NCBI GenBank assembly: GCA_027533455.1
Contig: JAPZUC010000003.1
Coordinates: forward strand, 1-64,000
DNA length: 64,000 bases
Reading direction: 5' to 3'
Source: Porphyrobacter sp.
Lineage (GTDB): Bacteria > Pseudomonadota > Alphaproteobacteria > Sphingomonadales > Sphingomonadaceae
Shown: one piece after another, positions 41,796-50,853 of the stretch
Layout of the letters: each line of letters begins with the position of its first letter
How positions within the stretch are numbered: position 1 is the first letter of the stretch
Made by a program: the position numbers and the translations under genes
Notes under the pieces: generated by a model
Database searches by the model: none
What the model was told of the DNA's origin: nothing
The model's input: only the letters and a program-made list of their open reading frames with translations

Positions 41796-43508
41796 GTGAC
41801 AGGGCAACCGGCGCACCCTCCTAAATCGGACAAGGCAACGGTTTTGACGGATCACCAGCCAGACAACCCCCTGCAGAATGCCGACCGCGATCTGGTCGCG
41901 CTGGGTATTGCTTCGGCAGCGGTGATCATGCTGATCGGCACCGGCGGATCGGTGCTCCCGCAGACGATGCAAGCCCTGTTCGGCCATGGCAGCAAGCCCG
42001 ATGTGCTGCTGGTCAATGCGCTGCTGCTCAACATTGCGCTGATCATCTTCGGCTGGCGGCACTACCGAGAACTGACCCGAGAGATTGCAGTGCGCAAACA
42101 GGCCGAGGCCCGCGCGCAGCTGCTTGCCGCAACCGATCCGCTGACCCAGTGCCTCAACCGCCGCGCAATGCTCGACGCCACCGAGGAACTTCGTGCACGC
42201 GCCGCAGTGCGCGGCGATGCGGTCGCCTATTGCATGATCGATCTCGATAACTTCAAGCAGATCAACGATATGCACGGTCACTCTGCGGGCGATGCGGTGC
42301 TGGTGATGCTGTGTGAACGGATCCGTTCCCTGCTCCCGCGGGAAGCGAAGCTGGCGCGGCTGGGAGGCGACGAGTTCGCTTTCGTGATGTCCTTTCCCGC
42401 AGGCCACACCGACCGGGTTGACGATCTCGTCATCCGTCTGTTCGAAGACATGGCCCAGCCCTTCCGCATGCCCGAACTGACGGTCGAAATGGCGATGTCG
42501 ATCGGGCTCACTGCCGATCACGATGCCGACGGGACAATCGGTGAAGTGGTCGATGCCGCCACGCTGATGCACTGCGCGGATATCGCGCTGTACCACGCCA
42601 AAAAGCAGGGCCGGAACCGCTACTTCTGGTTCGAGACCAACATGGAAAACGAGCGGCGCTTCCGCAACCAGCTCGAAACGGGAATTCGCCAGGGCCTAGC
42701 GCGCGGCGAATTCGTGCCCTTCTACGAACAGCAGGTCGATCTGGAGACCGGCGCGCTGGTCGGCTTCGAGATGCTGGCACGCTGGCGCTCGCCGCAGCTC
42801 GGTCTCATCAGCCCGGAAATCTTCGTGCCTATTGCCGAGGAAATCGGGCTTATCAGCGAACTGTCCGAAAGGCTTATGGAACAGGCGTTTGCCGATGCGA
42901 GCGAATGGGAAGATTCGCTGACGCTGTCGATCAATATCTCGCCGGTCCAGCTGCGCGATCCGTGGTTTGCCCAGCGTCTGCTCAAAAAACTGGTCGCCGC
43001 CGGCTTCCCTCCACGCCGGCTCGAGATCGAGATCACCGAAAGCTGCCTGCACGAGGATATCGGCCTGGTGCGATCCATGATCATGAGCTTGCGCAACCAG
43101 GGGGTGCAGATCAGCCTCGACGATTTTGGCACCGGCTATTCCAGCTTCGAACAGCTGCGCAACCTGCCGTTTGACCGCATCAAGATCGACCGCAGCTTCG
43201 TGAGCGAGCTGAAGGAACCGGGCAACCGCTCGCGCATCGTGGAGGCGATCATATCGCTGGGCCGCGGGCTCGACTTGCCGCTGACGGCGGAGGGCGTCGA
43301 GGACGAAGATATCCTCAACGCGCTGAAATCGATGGGCCGCCTGAAGGCGCAGGGCTATTTCGACGGCCACCCCGAAGATGCCGACAGCGTGCGCACGCGG
43401 CTGCGCGAAGCGGGCAAGCTGAACGGCGCTCAAGCTCCCGCGGCTTTGGCCGGACAGCAAGGCAACGGCGACGACAGCCCCACGCTCCACCGCATCGCGC
43501 GTCCCTGA
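41796..43508 (+). CDS. Bifunctional-type GGDEF/EAL c-di-GMP protein
   Basis: A 570-residue protein with two N-terminal membrane segments (about 36-55 and 68-85), no recognisable sensor domain, a GGDEF domain with intact RLGGDEFAF (about 189-197) and an EAL domain. The EAL signature reads EML within GFEMLARW; the other metal and catalytic residues are present (SINISPVQL, EIEITES, LDDFGTGYSS, IKIDRSFV, AEGVED). It could make or degrade c-di-GMP. The RxxD inhibitory site expected a few residues before GGDEF is not visible. GTG start. It is an isolated gene. Confidence 0.9.
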   Translation: MTGQPAHPPKSDKATVLTDHQPDNPLQNADRDLVALGIASAAVIMLIGTGGSVLPQTMQALFGHGSKPDVLLVNALLLNIALIIFGWRHYRELTREIAVRKQAEARAQLLAATDPLTQCLNRRAMLDATEELRARAAVRGDAVAYCMIDLDNFKQINDMHGHSAGDAVLVMLCERIRSLLPREAKLARLGGDEFAFVMSFPAGHTDRVDDLVIRLFEDMAQPFRMPELTVEMAMSIGLTADHDADGTIGEVVDAATLMHCADIALYHAKKQGRNRYFWFETNMENERRFRNQLETGIRQGLARGEFVPFYEQQVDLETGALVGFEMLARWRSPQLGLISPEIFVPIAEEIGLISELSERLMEQAFADASEWEDSLTLSINISPVQLRDPWFAQRLLKKLVAAGFPPRRLEIEITESCLHEDIGLVRSMIMSLRNQGVQISLDDFGTGYSSFEQLRNLPFDRIKIDRSFVSELKEPGNRSRIVEAIISLGRGLDLPLTAEGVEDEDILNALKSMGRLKAQGYFDGHPEDADSVRTRLREAGKLNGAQAPAALAGQQGNGDDSPTLHRIARP

Positions 43509-43567
43509 AGCCCGGACCTGCCGCCAGACACTGGACGCGAGGCCGCCGCGTGCATAGATGCACGGGC

Positions 43568-44395
43568 GTGACGCAGACGATCCCCTTCATCAAGATGCAT
43601 GGCATCGGCAACGACTTCGTCGTGCTCGATGCCCGCACCTCGGCCCTGCCCGCAATGACGCCGGAGGTAGCGCGCGCACTGGGTGACCGGCGCACAGGGA
43701 TCGGCTTTGACCAGCTGATCCTGCTTGAACCGAGCGAGACCCACGAATTCCGTGTGCGGTTCTTCAACTCAGACGGCAGTGAGTCAGCGGCCTGCGGTAA
43801 CGGAAGCCGCGCGGTCGCCATGCTCCACGGCGCGCCGGCTGTGATCGAGACCGCGAGCGGCCCGATCACTCTCGAACCGCTGGAAGGCGGCGCGCGGGTC
43901 GACATGGGTAGTCCCCGCTTCGATTGGGATGCGATCCCGCTGGCCTATGCGATGGACACCGCAGCGATGCCGGTCGGATGGCCGATGGAGCGAGGCGAGC
44001 TCAAAGGGCCGGTGGCAATCAATATCGGCAATCCGCACGCGGTGTTCTTCGTCGATGATGCCGACGCGGTGGCACTGGAAACGATCGGCCCCGTAATCGA
44101 GCATGATCCGATCTTCCCCGAGTGCGTGAACGTCAACGTTGCGAGCCTTGCGGGGCCGAACCACCTCAAGCTGCGCGTCTGGGAACGTGGGGCGGGCCTC
44201 ACCCGTGCCTGCGGTACCGGGGCCTGCGCCACGGCCGTCGCAGCGATCCGGCGCGGGATTGCGCAAAGCCCGGTGCGGGTCACGCTGCCAGGCGGCGACC
44301 TCGTGATTGCATGGGAGCCGGGTGGTAGCATCCTGATGAGCGGCCCGGCGGCTGAAAGCTTCCGCGGCACCTTCGATTGGGACGACTACGCTTGA
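43568..44395 (+). CDS. dapF: Diaminopimelate epimerase
   Basis: A 275-residue enzyme converting LL- to meso-diaminopimelate for lysine and peptidoglycan. Both catalytic Cys are present: SAACGNGSRAVA and TRACGTGACATAV. FIKMHGIGNDFVVLD is the typical N-terminus. The GTG at 43568 gives the usual N-terminal length; GTG at 43550 is also possible. Its stop overlaps the TTG start of mtaB. Confidence 0.95.
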   Translation: MTQTIPFIKMHGIGNDFVVLDARTSALPAMTPEVARALGDRRTGIGFDQLILLEPSETHEFRVRFFNSDGSESAACGNGSRAVAMLHGAPAVIETASGPITLEPLEGGARVDMGSPRFDWDAIPLAYAMDTAAMPVGWPMERGELKGPVAINIGNPHAVFFVDDADAVALETIGPVIEHDPIFPECVNVNVASLAGPNHLKLRVWERGAGLTRACGTGACATAVAAIRRGIAQSPVRVTLPGGDLVIAWEPGGSILMSGPAAESFRGTFDWDDYA

Positions 44396-45567
44396 ACGCC
44401 CCGCACATCATCAGTCTCGGCTGCCGCATGAACATTGCGGAAAGCGAGCGGATGCGCGCGATGCTGGCGGGCGAGCAGGACCTCGTCGTCGTCAATTCCT
44501 GCGCCGTTACCGGCGAGGCGCTGCGCCAGACGCGGCAGGCGATCCGCCGCGCGCGCCGCGATCATCCGGCGGCGCGTCTGGTGGTGACGGGCTGCGCAGC
44601 GGAAATCGACCGCGCGGCGATCGGCGCGATGGACGAGGTAGATGGGTTGGTGGCCAACGCCGCCAAGCTCGATCCCCGGGCGTGGAACGTGCCGCTCGAT
44701 GCGCCGCCCCTCGCCCCCGCACGTACACGCGCATTCGTCGCCGTGCAGAACGGCTGCGACCATGCCTGCACCTTCTGCGTGATCCCCCAAGGCCGGGGCA
44801 CGAGCCGCTCGCTCACAGTGGCGCAAGTGCTGGGCGAAGTCGAAGCGCACCTCAAGGCGGGCGCGCGGGAGGTGGTGCTGACCGGGGTTGATCTGACCTC
44901 GTGGGGCCATGACCTCCCCGACATGCCGCATCTGGGCGCGCTGGTCGAGGCGATCCTTGGCGCTTTCCCCACGCTCCCTCGCCTGCGGCTGTCCTCGGTC
45001 GACGGGGTCGAGATCGACGAGGCTCTGTTCGAGCTTCTGGCGCACGAAGCGCGGGTGATGCCACATTTGCACCTCTCGCTGCAGCATGGGGCCGATCTGA
45101 TCCTCAAGCGCATGAAGCGTCGGCACCTCAGGGCCCATGCGGTGGAACTGGTTGCGCGGTTGAAGGCGTTGCGGCCCGATGTCGCCATTGGCGCCGATCT
45201 CATCGCCGGCTTCCCGACAGAGGACGAAAGCCATCATCAGGCGAACCTCTCCATCATCGACGAACTGGACATCGTTCACGCTCACATCTTCCCTTACTCG
45301 CCCCGCCCTGGAACCCCTGCCGCGCGAATGCCGCAGATTGCGCGCGACGTGATCCGCGCTCGCGCTGCCGCCTTGCGCGCCCGCGCTGCCGACCGCCGCG
45401 TTGCCTGGCTCCAAAGGCTTGTGGGCGAAATGCTGCCCGTCCTCGCGGAACGCGACGGCACGGGCTATGCGCCCAATTACGCCCGCGTTGCCCTGCCAAC
45501 CGGCACGGCGGCGGGATCCATAATCGAAGTGACCCCAAGCGAGGTCAGGGAGGGCCTGCTCGCATGA
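44392..45567 (+). CDS. mtaB: tRNA t6A37 methylthiotransferase (MtaB-like)
   Basis: A 391-residue radical-SAM methylthiotransferase. The N-terminal UPF0004 domain has its Cys in SLGCRMN, VVNSCAVT and VVTGCAAE. The radical SAM cluster is NGCDHACTFCVIPQGRG, followed by GADLIAGFPTEDE. It adds the methylthio group to t6A37 in tRNAs reading ANN codons. It starts with TTG overlapping the dapF stop and ends in an ATGA overlap with ftsY; the dapF-mtaB-ftsY order is common in alphaproteobacteria. Confidence 0.92.
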   Translation: MNAPHIISLGCRMNIAESERMRAMLAGEQDLVVVNSCAVTGEALRQTRQAIRRARRDHPAARLVVTGCAAEIDRAAIGAMDEVDGLVANAAKLDPRAWNVPLDAPPLAPARTRAFVAVQNGCDHACTFCVIPQGRGTSRSLTVAQVLGEVEAHLKAGAREVVLTGVDLTSWGHDLPDMPHLGALVEAILGAFPTLPRLRLSSVDGVEIDEALFELLAHEARVMPHLHLSLQHGADLILKRMKRRHLRAHAVELVARLKALRPDVAIGADLIAGFPTEDESHHQANLSIIDELDIVHAHIFPYSPRPGTPAARMPQIARDVIRARAAALRARAADRRVAWLQRLVGEMLPVLAERDGTGYAPNYARVALPTGTAAGSIIEVTPSEVREGLLA

Positions 45568-46490
45568 GTGAAACCAGCTGGACCCAGCGACTGTTTGGAG
45601 GCTTCGCCAAGACCTCCGAACGGCTTGCGGCCAATCTTCCGGTCAGCAGCGGCGGCACCGCCAAGCTGGACGATGCGACGCTCGACGAGGTCGAGGACGC
45701 GTTGATCCTCTCGGACCTTGGCCCCTCGGCGGCCGCTCGCATCCGTGGGCGGTTGGCGGAGAAGCGCTTCGGGCTGGAAATCACCACCCGCGAGCTGAAG
45801 GAAGCCGTCGCCGAGGAAATCGCCGCGATCCTGCGCCCGGTCGCCAAGCCGCTCGAGATCACCGCCTTCCCGCGCCCGCAGGTGATCCTGGTCATCGGCG
45901 TTAATGGCTCAGGCAAGACCACCACCATCGCCAAGCTTGCGCACCTGTTTCAGGAGGACGACTACGGCGTGCTGCTGGCGGCGGGCGACACCTTCCGCGC
46001 CGCTGCCATAGGTCAGCTGGCGACCTGGGCGGGCCGCATCGGCGTTGACCTGGTGCGCGGCCCTGAAGGCGGTGATCCGGCAGCGATTGTGTTTGATGCG
46101 GTCAAGCAGGCTACCGACACCGGGATTGACGCGCTGATCGTCGACACCGCCGGACGTTTGCAGAACAAGAAGGAGCTGATGGAGGAGCTGGCGAAAATCC
46201 GCCGCGTGCTCGGCCGTATCAACCCTGAGGCTCCGCATGATGTCGTGTTGGTGCTCGATGCCACCAACGGCCAGAACGCGCTGTCCCAAATCGACGTCTT
46301 CAAGGAGGTCGCGGGCGTGACCGGCCTGATCATGACCAAGCTCGACGGCACCGCGCGCGGCGGCGTGCTGGTGGCGGCGGCGGAGCAATATGGCCTGCCC
46401 ATCCACGCCATCGGCGTCGGCGAGAAGATGGAGGACCTCAGGCCCTTCGACCCCGACCTTGTCGCGCGCGTGATTGCGGGGGTTGCGTGA
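45564..46490 (+). CDS. ftsY: Signal recognition particle receptor FtsY
   Basis: A 308-residue SRP GTPase consisting mainly of the NG domain. G1 is GVNGSGKTTTIAKLAH (about residues 112-127). VDTAGRLQNKKEL, TKLDGTARGG and GVGEKMEDLRPFDP are characteristic. The acidic A domain of E. coli FtsY is nearly absent, as usual in this class. It docks SRP-ribosome complexes at the membrane. It starts in an ATGA overlap with mtaB and is followed directly by yciB. Confidence 0.96.
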   Translation: MSETSWTQRLFGGFAKTSERLAANLPVSSGGTAKLDDATLDEVEDALILSDLGPSAAARIRGRLAEKRFGLEITTRELKEAVAEEIAAILRPVAKPLEITAFPRPQVILVIGVNGSGKTTTIAKLAHLFQEDDYGVLLAAGDTFRAAAIGQLATWAGRIGVDLVRGPEGGDPAAIVFDAVKQATDTGIDALIVDTAGRLQNKKELMEELAKIRRVLGRINPEAPHDVVLVLDATNGQNALSQIDVFKEVAGVTGLIMTKLDGTARGGVLVAAAEQYGLPIHAIGVGEKMEDLRPFDPDLVARVIAGVA

Positions 46491-47137
46491 TGGGAGAGAG
46501 CGAAGGCAGGAAAGCCGCCTCGAGCTGGCTCAACGTCGCGGTCGATTACGGCCCACTGCTGGTGTTCCTCGGCGTCTACCGCTGGAAATCGCCCGCAGAA
46601 CCCAATGCCGTGAGCGAGCTTGCCGCGATTATCGCGGGTACCGGCGCCTTCATGATCGCTGCAGTCGCCGCGCTCGCGATCTCAAAGTGGCGGCTGGGCA
46701 AGGTCTCGCCGATGCTGTGGTTTTCGACCGCGCTGATCGTGGGCTTCGGAAGCCTCACTATATTCTTCGGCGACCCGACCTTTGTGCAGCTCAAGCCGAC
46801 GATCATTTATGCCAGCTTTGGCGTCGCGCTGCTGGGCGGGTTCATGATGGGCAAGGCGCTGCTGCGCATCCTGCTCGAGGCAGCCTTCGAGGGGCTGACC
46901 GAGGAAGGCTGGCTCAAGCTGTCGAGAAACTGGGGCGTGTTCTTCCTTTTGCTGGCTGGCCTTAACGAGACCCTGCGCGCGCAGATGGACTTCGAGGGCT
47001 GGCTCTGGGCCAAGATCTGGGTGTTCCTGCCGCTGACCTTCCTCTTCACCTTCAGCCAGATCCCGATGCTGCTGAAGCATGGGCTGAGCTTCGAGGATAG
47101 GGACGAGGTGCTCAATGACGAGCCGCCGACCTCGTGA
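46490..47137 (+). CDS. yciB: Inner-membrane septation protein A family (YciB/IspZ)
   Basis: A 215-residue protein with five or six membrane segments. Typical segments are VDYGPLLVFLGVYRW, FFGDPTFVQLKPTIIYASFGVALLGG and LNETLRAQMDFEGWLWAKIW. The family interacts with the elongation and division machinery and helps maintain the envelope. The start overlaps the ftsY stop in TGATG. It converges with kup, 34 bp apart. Confidence 0.92.
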   Translation: MGESEGRKAASSWLNVAVDYGPLLVFLGVYRWKSPAEPNAVSELAAIIAGTGAFMIAAVAALAISKWRLGKVSPMLWFSTALIVGFGSLTIFFGDPTFVQLKPTIIYASFGVALLGGFMMGKALLRILLEAAFEGLTEEGWLKLSRNWGVFFLLLAGLNETLRAQMDFEGWLWAKIWVFLPLTFLFTFSQIPMLLKHGLSFEDRDEVLNDEPPTS

Positions 47138-47171
47138 CCTGCCAGCGCGCCCGTGCGGCGCGTGGCGTGTA

Positions 47172-49112
47172 TCAGATCTCCACCTGGCTCCCGAGCTCCA
47201 CCACACGATTCGTCGGCAGGCGGAAGAAGGCCATCGCGCTGGCGGCATTGCGCAGCATCCACGCGAACAGCTTCTCGCGCCAGATCGCCATGCCGGGCTT
47301 GCTTGAGGGCAGCAGCGTTTGGCGCGACAGGAAGAAGCTCGTCTGCATCATGTCGAAGCCGCCGTCGCACAGGTCGAGCGTGCTCAGCAGATTGGGCACG
47401 TCGGTTTCTTCGAGGAAGCCGCAATAGATCGTCACGCGGTAGAACCCGTTGCCGAGGTTCTTGCACTCGTACCGCTCAGCCTCGTCCACATAGGGCATGC
47501 CGCGCACCTGCACGGTGAGGATCAGCACACGTTCGTGCAGCACTTTGTTGTGCTTGATGTTATGAAGCAGCGCAGAGGGCACGCCCGAATTTGTCGAGGC
47601 CATGAACACCGAAGTGCCGGGCACGCGGGTCGAGGAACTATGCGCGCTCTTGGCGAAGATCTCGATCGGGAGCGAGCCTTCGGCCATGCTCGCGCGCATC
47701 AGCTCGCGGCCCTTGGACCAGGTGGTGAGCAGCGTGAATATCGCAAAGCCGATAAGCAGCGGCACCCAGCCCCCGCTCGGCACCTTGATGAGGTTCGCGC
47801 CAAAATAGGCGACGTCGACAATCAGGAAGGCCACCACCAGCGGCAGCGCCTTCCACACAGGCCAGCGCCACAGACTGAACAGCACGGCCGCTAGCAGCAG
47901 GGTGTCGATAAACATCGCTCCCGTGACGGCGATGCCATAAGCCGCCGCAAGCGCGCTCGAGGACTGGAAGAACAGCACCAGCAAAATCACCATGATCATC
48001 AGCCCCCAGTTGATCGTGGGGATGTAGATTTGCCCCGCAGCCGCAGCGCTGGTGTGGCGGATCTCCATGCGCGGGATAAAGCCGAGCTGGATAGCCTGCT
48101 GGGTGAGGCTGAACGCACCGGAGATCACCGCCTGGCTGGCGATGATGGTGGCCAGCAGCGCGAGGATGATAACCGGCACGCGCACCATGTCGGGGATCAT
48201 CAGGAAGAACGGGTCCTTGATCAGCGCCGCGGCCTCGGCGGGCGAGGACTGCGACAGGATCAGCGCGCCCTGGCCCATGTAGTTGAGCATCAGCGCGGGA
48301 TAGACGAAGGTCAACCACGAGATGCCGATGGGCTTCCTCCCGAAATGGCCCATGTCGGCATAGAGCGCCTCGGCCCCCGTCACCGCCAGCACCACGCTGC
48401 CCAACGCGACGAAGGCGACGAAGCCGTCATCGGCAAAGAACTTGAGCGCGTTGGCCGGATTGATGGTGTGGAGGATGATCGAGGGATCGGCGGAAAGGTG
48501 CATCACGCCTAGCACCGCAAGCATGCTGAAATAGGTCAGCATGATGGGGCCGAAAAGCTTGCCCACCCGGTCCGTCCCGCGCGACTGGATCGCGAACAGG
48601 CCGAACAGGATCGCCACCGCCGTCGGCACGATCCAGGGTTTGAAGCCGGGGACGATGTATTGCAGCCCCTCGGTCGCCGAAAGCACCGAGATTGCCGGCG
48701 TGATCATGCTGTCGCCGTAGAACAGCGCGGTGGCGAAGACGCCGAGCAGGATCAGCGGGCCGGTCCACGCCTTGGTCGCCGAGGTGCGCTTGATCAGCGC
48801 CAGCAGCGCCAGACTTCCGCCCTCGCCGCCATTGTCGGCGCGCATGATGGTGAGGACGTATTTCACCGTCACCACCATCATCATCGACCAGAACACAAGG
48901 CTAAGCACACCGTGGATGTGATCCACGTCAGGCGAGATGCCAGGCGCACCGTGGTGCGAGGCAAAGGTTTCGCGGAAGGCGTAGAGCGGGCTGGTACCGA
49001 TGTCGCCAAAAACGACTCCGATCGCCCCGATTGCAAGCGTCAGGGGTGATCCGCCATGGGTGTGGCCATGGGAGGACGGTACGTCGGCGGGCTCGGCTGC
49101 GGTGTTCATCAT
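47172..49112 (-). CDS. kup: Low-affinity potassium transporter Kup
   Basis: A 646-residue KUP/HAK/KT-type K+ uptake permease. It has 12 membrane segments and a 180-residue cytosolic C-terminus. [17 protein letters not shown] at the N-terminus and [24 protein letters not shown] are family signatures. The start MMNTAAE (either of two adjacent ATGs) was chosen; the upstream extension lacks family character. A His-rich segment (SSHGHTHGG) precedes the first helix. It is transcribed alone. Confidence 0.95.
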   Translation of the reverse strand: MMNTAAEPADVPSSHGHTHGGSPLTLAIGAIGVVFGDIGTSPLYAFRETFASHHGAPGISPDVDHIHGVLSLVFWSMMMVVTVKYVLTIMRADNGGEGGSLALLALIKRTSATKAWTGPLILLGVFATALFYGDSMITPAISVLSATEGLQYIVPGFKPWIVPTAVAILFGLFAIQSRGTDRVGKLFGPIMLTYFSMLAVLGVMHLSADPSIILHTINPANALKFFADDGFVAFVALGSVVLAVTGAEALYADMGHFGRKPIGISWLTFVYPALMLNYMGQGALILSQSSPAEAAALIKDPFFLMIPDMVRVPVIILALLATIIASQAVISGAFSLTQQAIQLGFIPRMEIRHTSAAAAGQIYIPTINWGLMIMVILLVLFFQSSSALAAAYGIAVTGAMFIDTLLLAAVLFSLWRWPVWKALPLVVAFLIVDVAYFGANLIKVPSGGWVPLLIGFAIFTLLTTWSKGRELMRASMAEGSLPIEIFAKSAHSSSTRVPGTSVFMASTNSGVPSALLHNIKHNKVLHERVLILTVQVRGMPYVDEAERYECKNLGNGFYRVTIYCGFLEETDVPNLLSTLDLCDGGFDMMQTSFFLSRQTLLPSSKPGMAIWREKLFAWMLRNAASAMAFFRLPTNRVVELGSQVEI

Positions 49113-49244
49113 CGGATTTCCCGTATCCCCCCGGTACTGCCCATCCGGCGCGGGACTCGCAGCCGGCAAGGCGGCGCGCCTAGCACCCCGCGTTCGCACC
49201 TGCAACACTTGTACCGCAGGTGGTAGCCGTTGTTCATTATGGGG

Positions 49245-49892
49245 TTACTGACGCTGCAACATCGGCGCGCGCGCGATCATGTCATCCAGCCGTGCCACTT
49301 CTGCAGCCAGCCCCTCGCGCCACGGCGCATCGGTAGGCGATCGTTCGACGAGGCCCTTCCAGACATTGCGCGCCGCCACGATCTCGCCGCTCTGGAGATA
49401 GGCGTTGCCCAGGAAATAAGCGGCCCCCGGATGAAGCGGATCGATCGCCTCGGCGCGGGCAAAGGCCTGCACCGCGGCCGGTGTGACAAAGCCATCGGCA
49501 TGGCCGACCAGCGCCATCGCCAGCGCCAGCCAGCTTTCCTGATCGCGGGGATTGTCCTTCAGGCCCTTCTGTAGCAGCGCGGCCGCATCGGCGAACCGGC
49601 CCTGCCGGGCGAAGGCATCGGAGGTGAGGAGATAGGGCGGCGGCGGAAGTGTGCGACCGAACAGCGCGGCACGCCCTTCGACCATCGCCTCACCCTGTGC
49701 GCCAGCCTCGGGGGCGGCGGGCTTGGGCGCGGATGCAAGTCCGGGCGAGCCCTGCCAGGCATAGCCTGCAACGCCGAATACCAGCACAGCGCCGAACAGC
49801 GTCAGCCCTTCCCTCGGAAGCCTCAGCACCAGCACAGCAAAAGCAAAGGCTCCGAGCGCAAGCGCGCCGACAGCAAGCCAATCACCGATCAT
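49245..49892 (-). CDS. ccmI: Cytochrome c biogenesis TPR protein (CcmI/CycH-like)
   Basis: A 215-residue protein. Two N-terminal membrane helices (about 5-25 and 30-47) are followed by a proline/alanine linker and a periplasmic TPR domain (FARQGRFADAAALLQKGLKDNP, AYFLGNAYLQSGEIVAARNVWKGL). CcmI holds apocytochrome c for haem attachment. It is shorter than many CcmI proteins. It starts in an ATGA overlap with ccmH and is the last gene of the ccm run. Confidence 0.85.
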   Translation of the reverse strand: MIGDWLAVGALALGAFAFAVLVLRLPREGLTLFGAVLVFGVAGYAWQGSPGLASAPKPAAPEAGAQGEAMVEGRAALFGRTLPPPPYLLTSDAFARQGRFADAAALLQKGLKDNPRDQESWLALAMALVGHADGFVTPAAVQAFARAEAIDPLHPGAAYFLGNAYLQSGEIVAARNVWKGLVERSPTDAPWREGLAAEVARLDDMIARAPMLQRQ

Positions 49893-50323
49893 GCCGCCGC
49901 TCCTTCGTCATCATCGCTGCGTCGCTTGCCGAGCCGCCGCAGCAGCACACCTGCCACGATCAGGATCACAAGGACCGGGATCGCAAACAGCGGCCAGGTG
50001 GTCGAGCTCACCTCGGGCTCGTAGCTGACATAGTCGCCATAGCGCGCAATCAGCCAGATGCGGATCTGTTCGGGGCTTTCGCCTGCAAGGATGCGGCTCC
50101 TCACCTGATGGCGCATATCGCCCGCCATCGGCGCGTCGCTGTCGGCGATCGACTGCGACTGGCACTTGAGGCAGCGCAGCGTGTGCATCAGCGCGGAAGC
50201 CTCGGCCTCGAGCCGGGGGTCGTCGAGTTGGTTATAGGCGTAAGGCGCAGGCGGCATGGAGTCCTGTGCGCCCAGCGGGAGCGCGAGGACCGAAAGAGCA
50301 AGGGCCAGAACCCAGCGGATCAT
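49889..50323 (-). CDS. ccmH: Cytochrome c maturation protein CcmH (CycL)
   Basis: A 144-residue thiol-reducing haem-lyase component. It has a signal peptide, the redox motif LRCLKCQSQSIADSDAP (about 50-65), VRSRILAGESPEQI, and a C-terminal membrane helix (TWPLFAIPVLVILIVAGVLL region). It reduces the haem-binding cysteines of apocytochrome c together with CcmG. It overlaps ccmG and ccmI by ATGA. Confidence 0.95.
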   Translation of the reverse strand: MIRWVLALALSVLALPLGAQDSMPPAPYAYNQLDDPRLEAEASALMHTLRCLKCQSQSIADSDAPMAGDMRHQVRSRILAGESPEQIRIWLIARYGDYVSYEPEVSSTTWPLFAIPVLVILIVAGVLLRRLGKRRSDDDEGAAA

Positions 50324-50847
50324 TGCGCCTTCTCCAGTTCTTCGAGCAGCAGCGGCACGTCACCTGCGCGAATATCGCCGATGTGCTGGTAACGGATCAC
50401 GCCCTTGGCATCGATCACAAAGGTCTCGGGCACACCGGAGGAGCCGATGGCAAGCTGCACCTCGGAGATTTTGTCGCTGCCGATGCGCCTATAGGGGTTG
50501 CCGTATTTCCCGAGGAAATTGGCCACATCCTCGGGCCGGTCACGGAGGGCGATGCCGATGATTTCGACGCCTTGCGCCTGAAGGGCCTCCAGCTGCGGGG
50601 CTTCGGCAATGCAGGGCAGACACCAGCTTGCCCAGATGTTGAGCAGTTTGGGCTTGCCGGTGAAATCGGCCTTGGCCGCGCCGGGAAGACCACTGAAGGC
50701 CGGATCAAGCGCGAAGGCCGGCAGCGGCTGACCGATCATCGTGCTCTCGACGAATTGTTGCTTGGGCTGAGTTAGCATATAGGCCGCCAGTCCCGCGAAG
50801 AAGGCGAACAGGGCGAGCGGGATCCACAGGGCAAGGCGCGAGCGCAT
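50320..50847 (-). CDS. ccmG: Thiol:disulfide interchange protein CcmG/DsbE
   Basis: A 175-residue, membrane-anchored periplasmic thioredoxin with the active site NIWASWCLPCIAEAPQLEAL and the cis-Pro segment SGVPETFVIDAKG. One N-terminal membrane helix is present. It reduces CcmH or apocytochrome thiols during haem ligation. The start lies 6 bp after the ccmF stop. Confidence 0.95.
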   Translation of the reverse strand: MRSRLALWIPLALFAFFAGLAAYMLTQPKQQFVESTMIGQPLPAFALDPAFSGLPGAAKADFTGKPKLLNIWASWCLPCIAEAPQLEALQAQGVEIIGIALRDRPEDVANFLGKYGNPYRRIGSDKISEVQLAIGSSGVPETFVIDAKGVIRYQHIGDIRAGDVPLLLEELEKAQ

Positions 50848-50853
50848 CAGCGA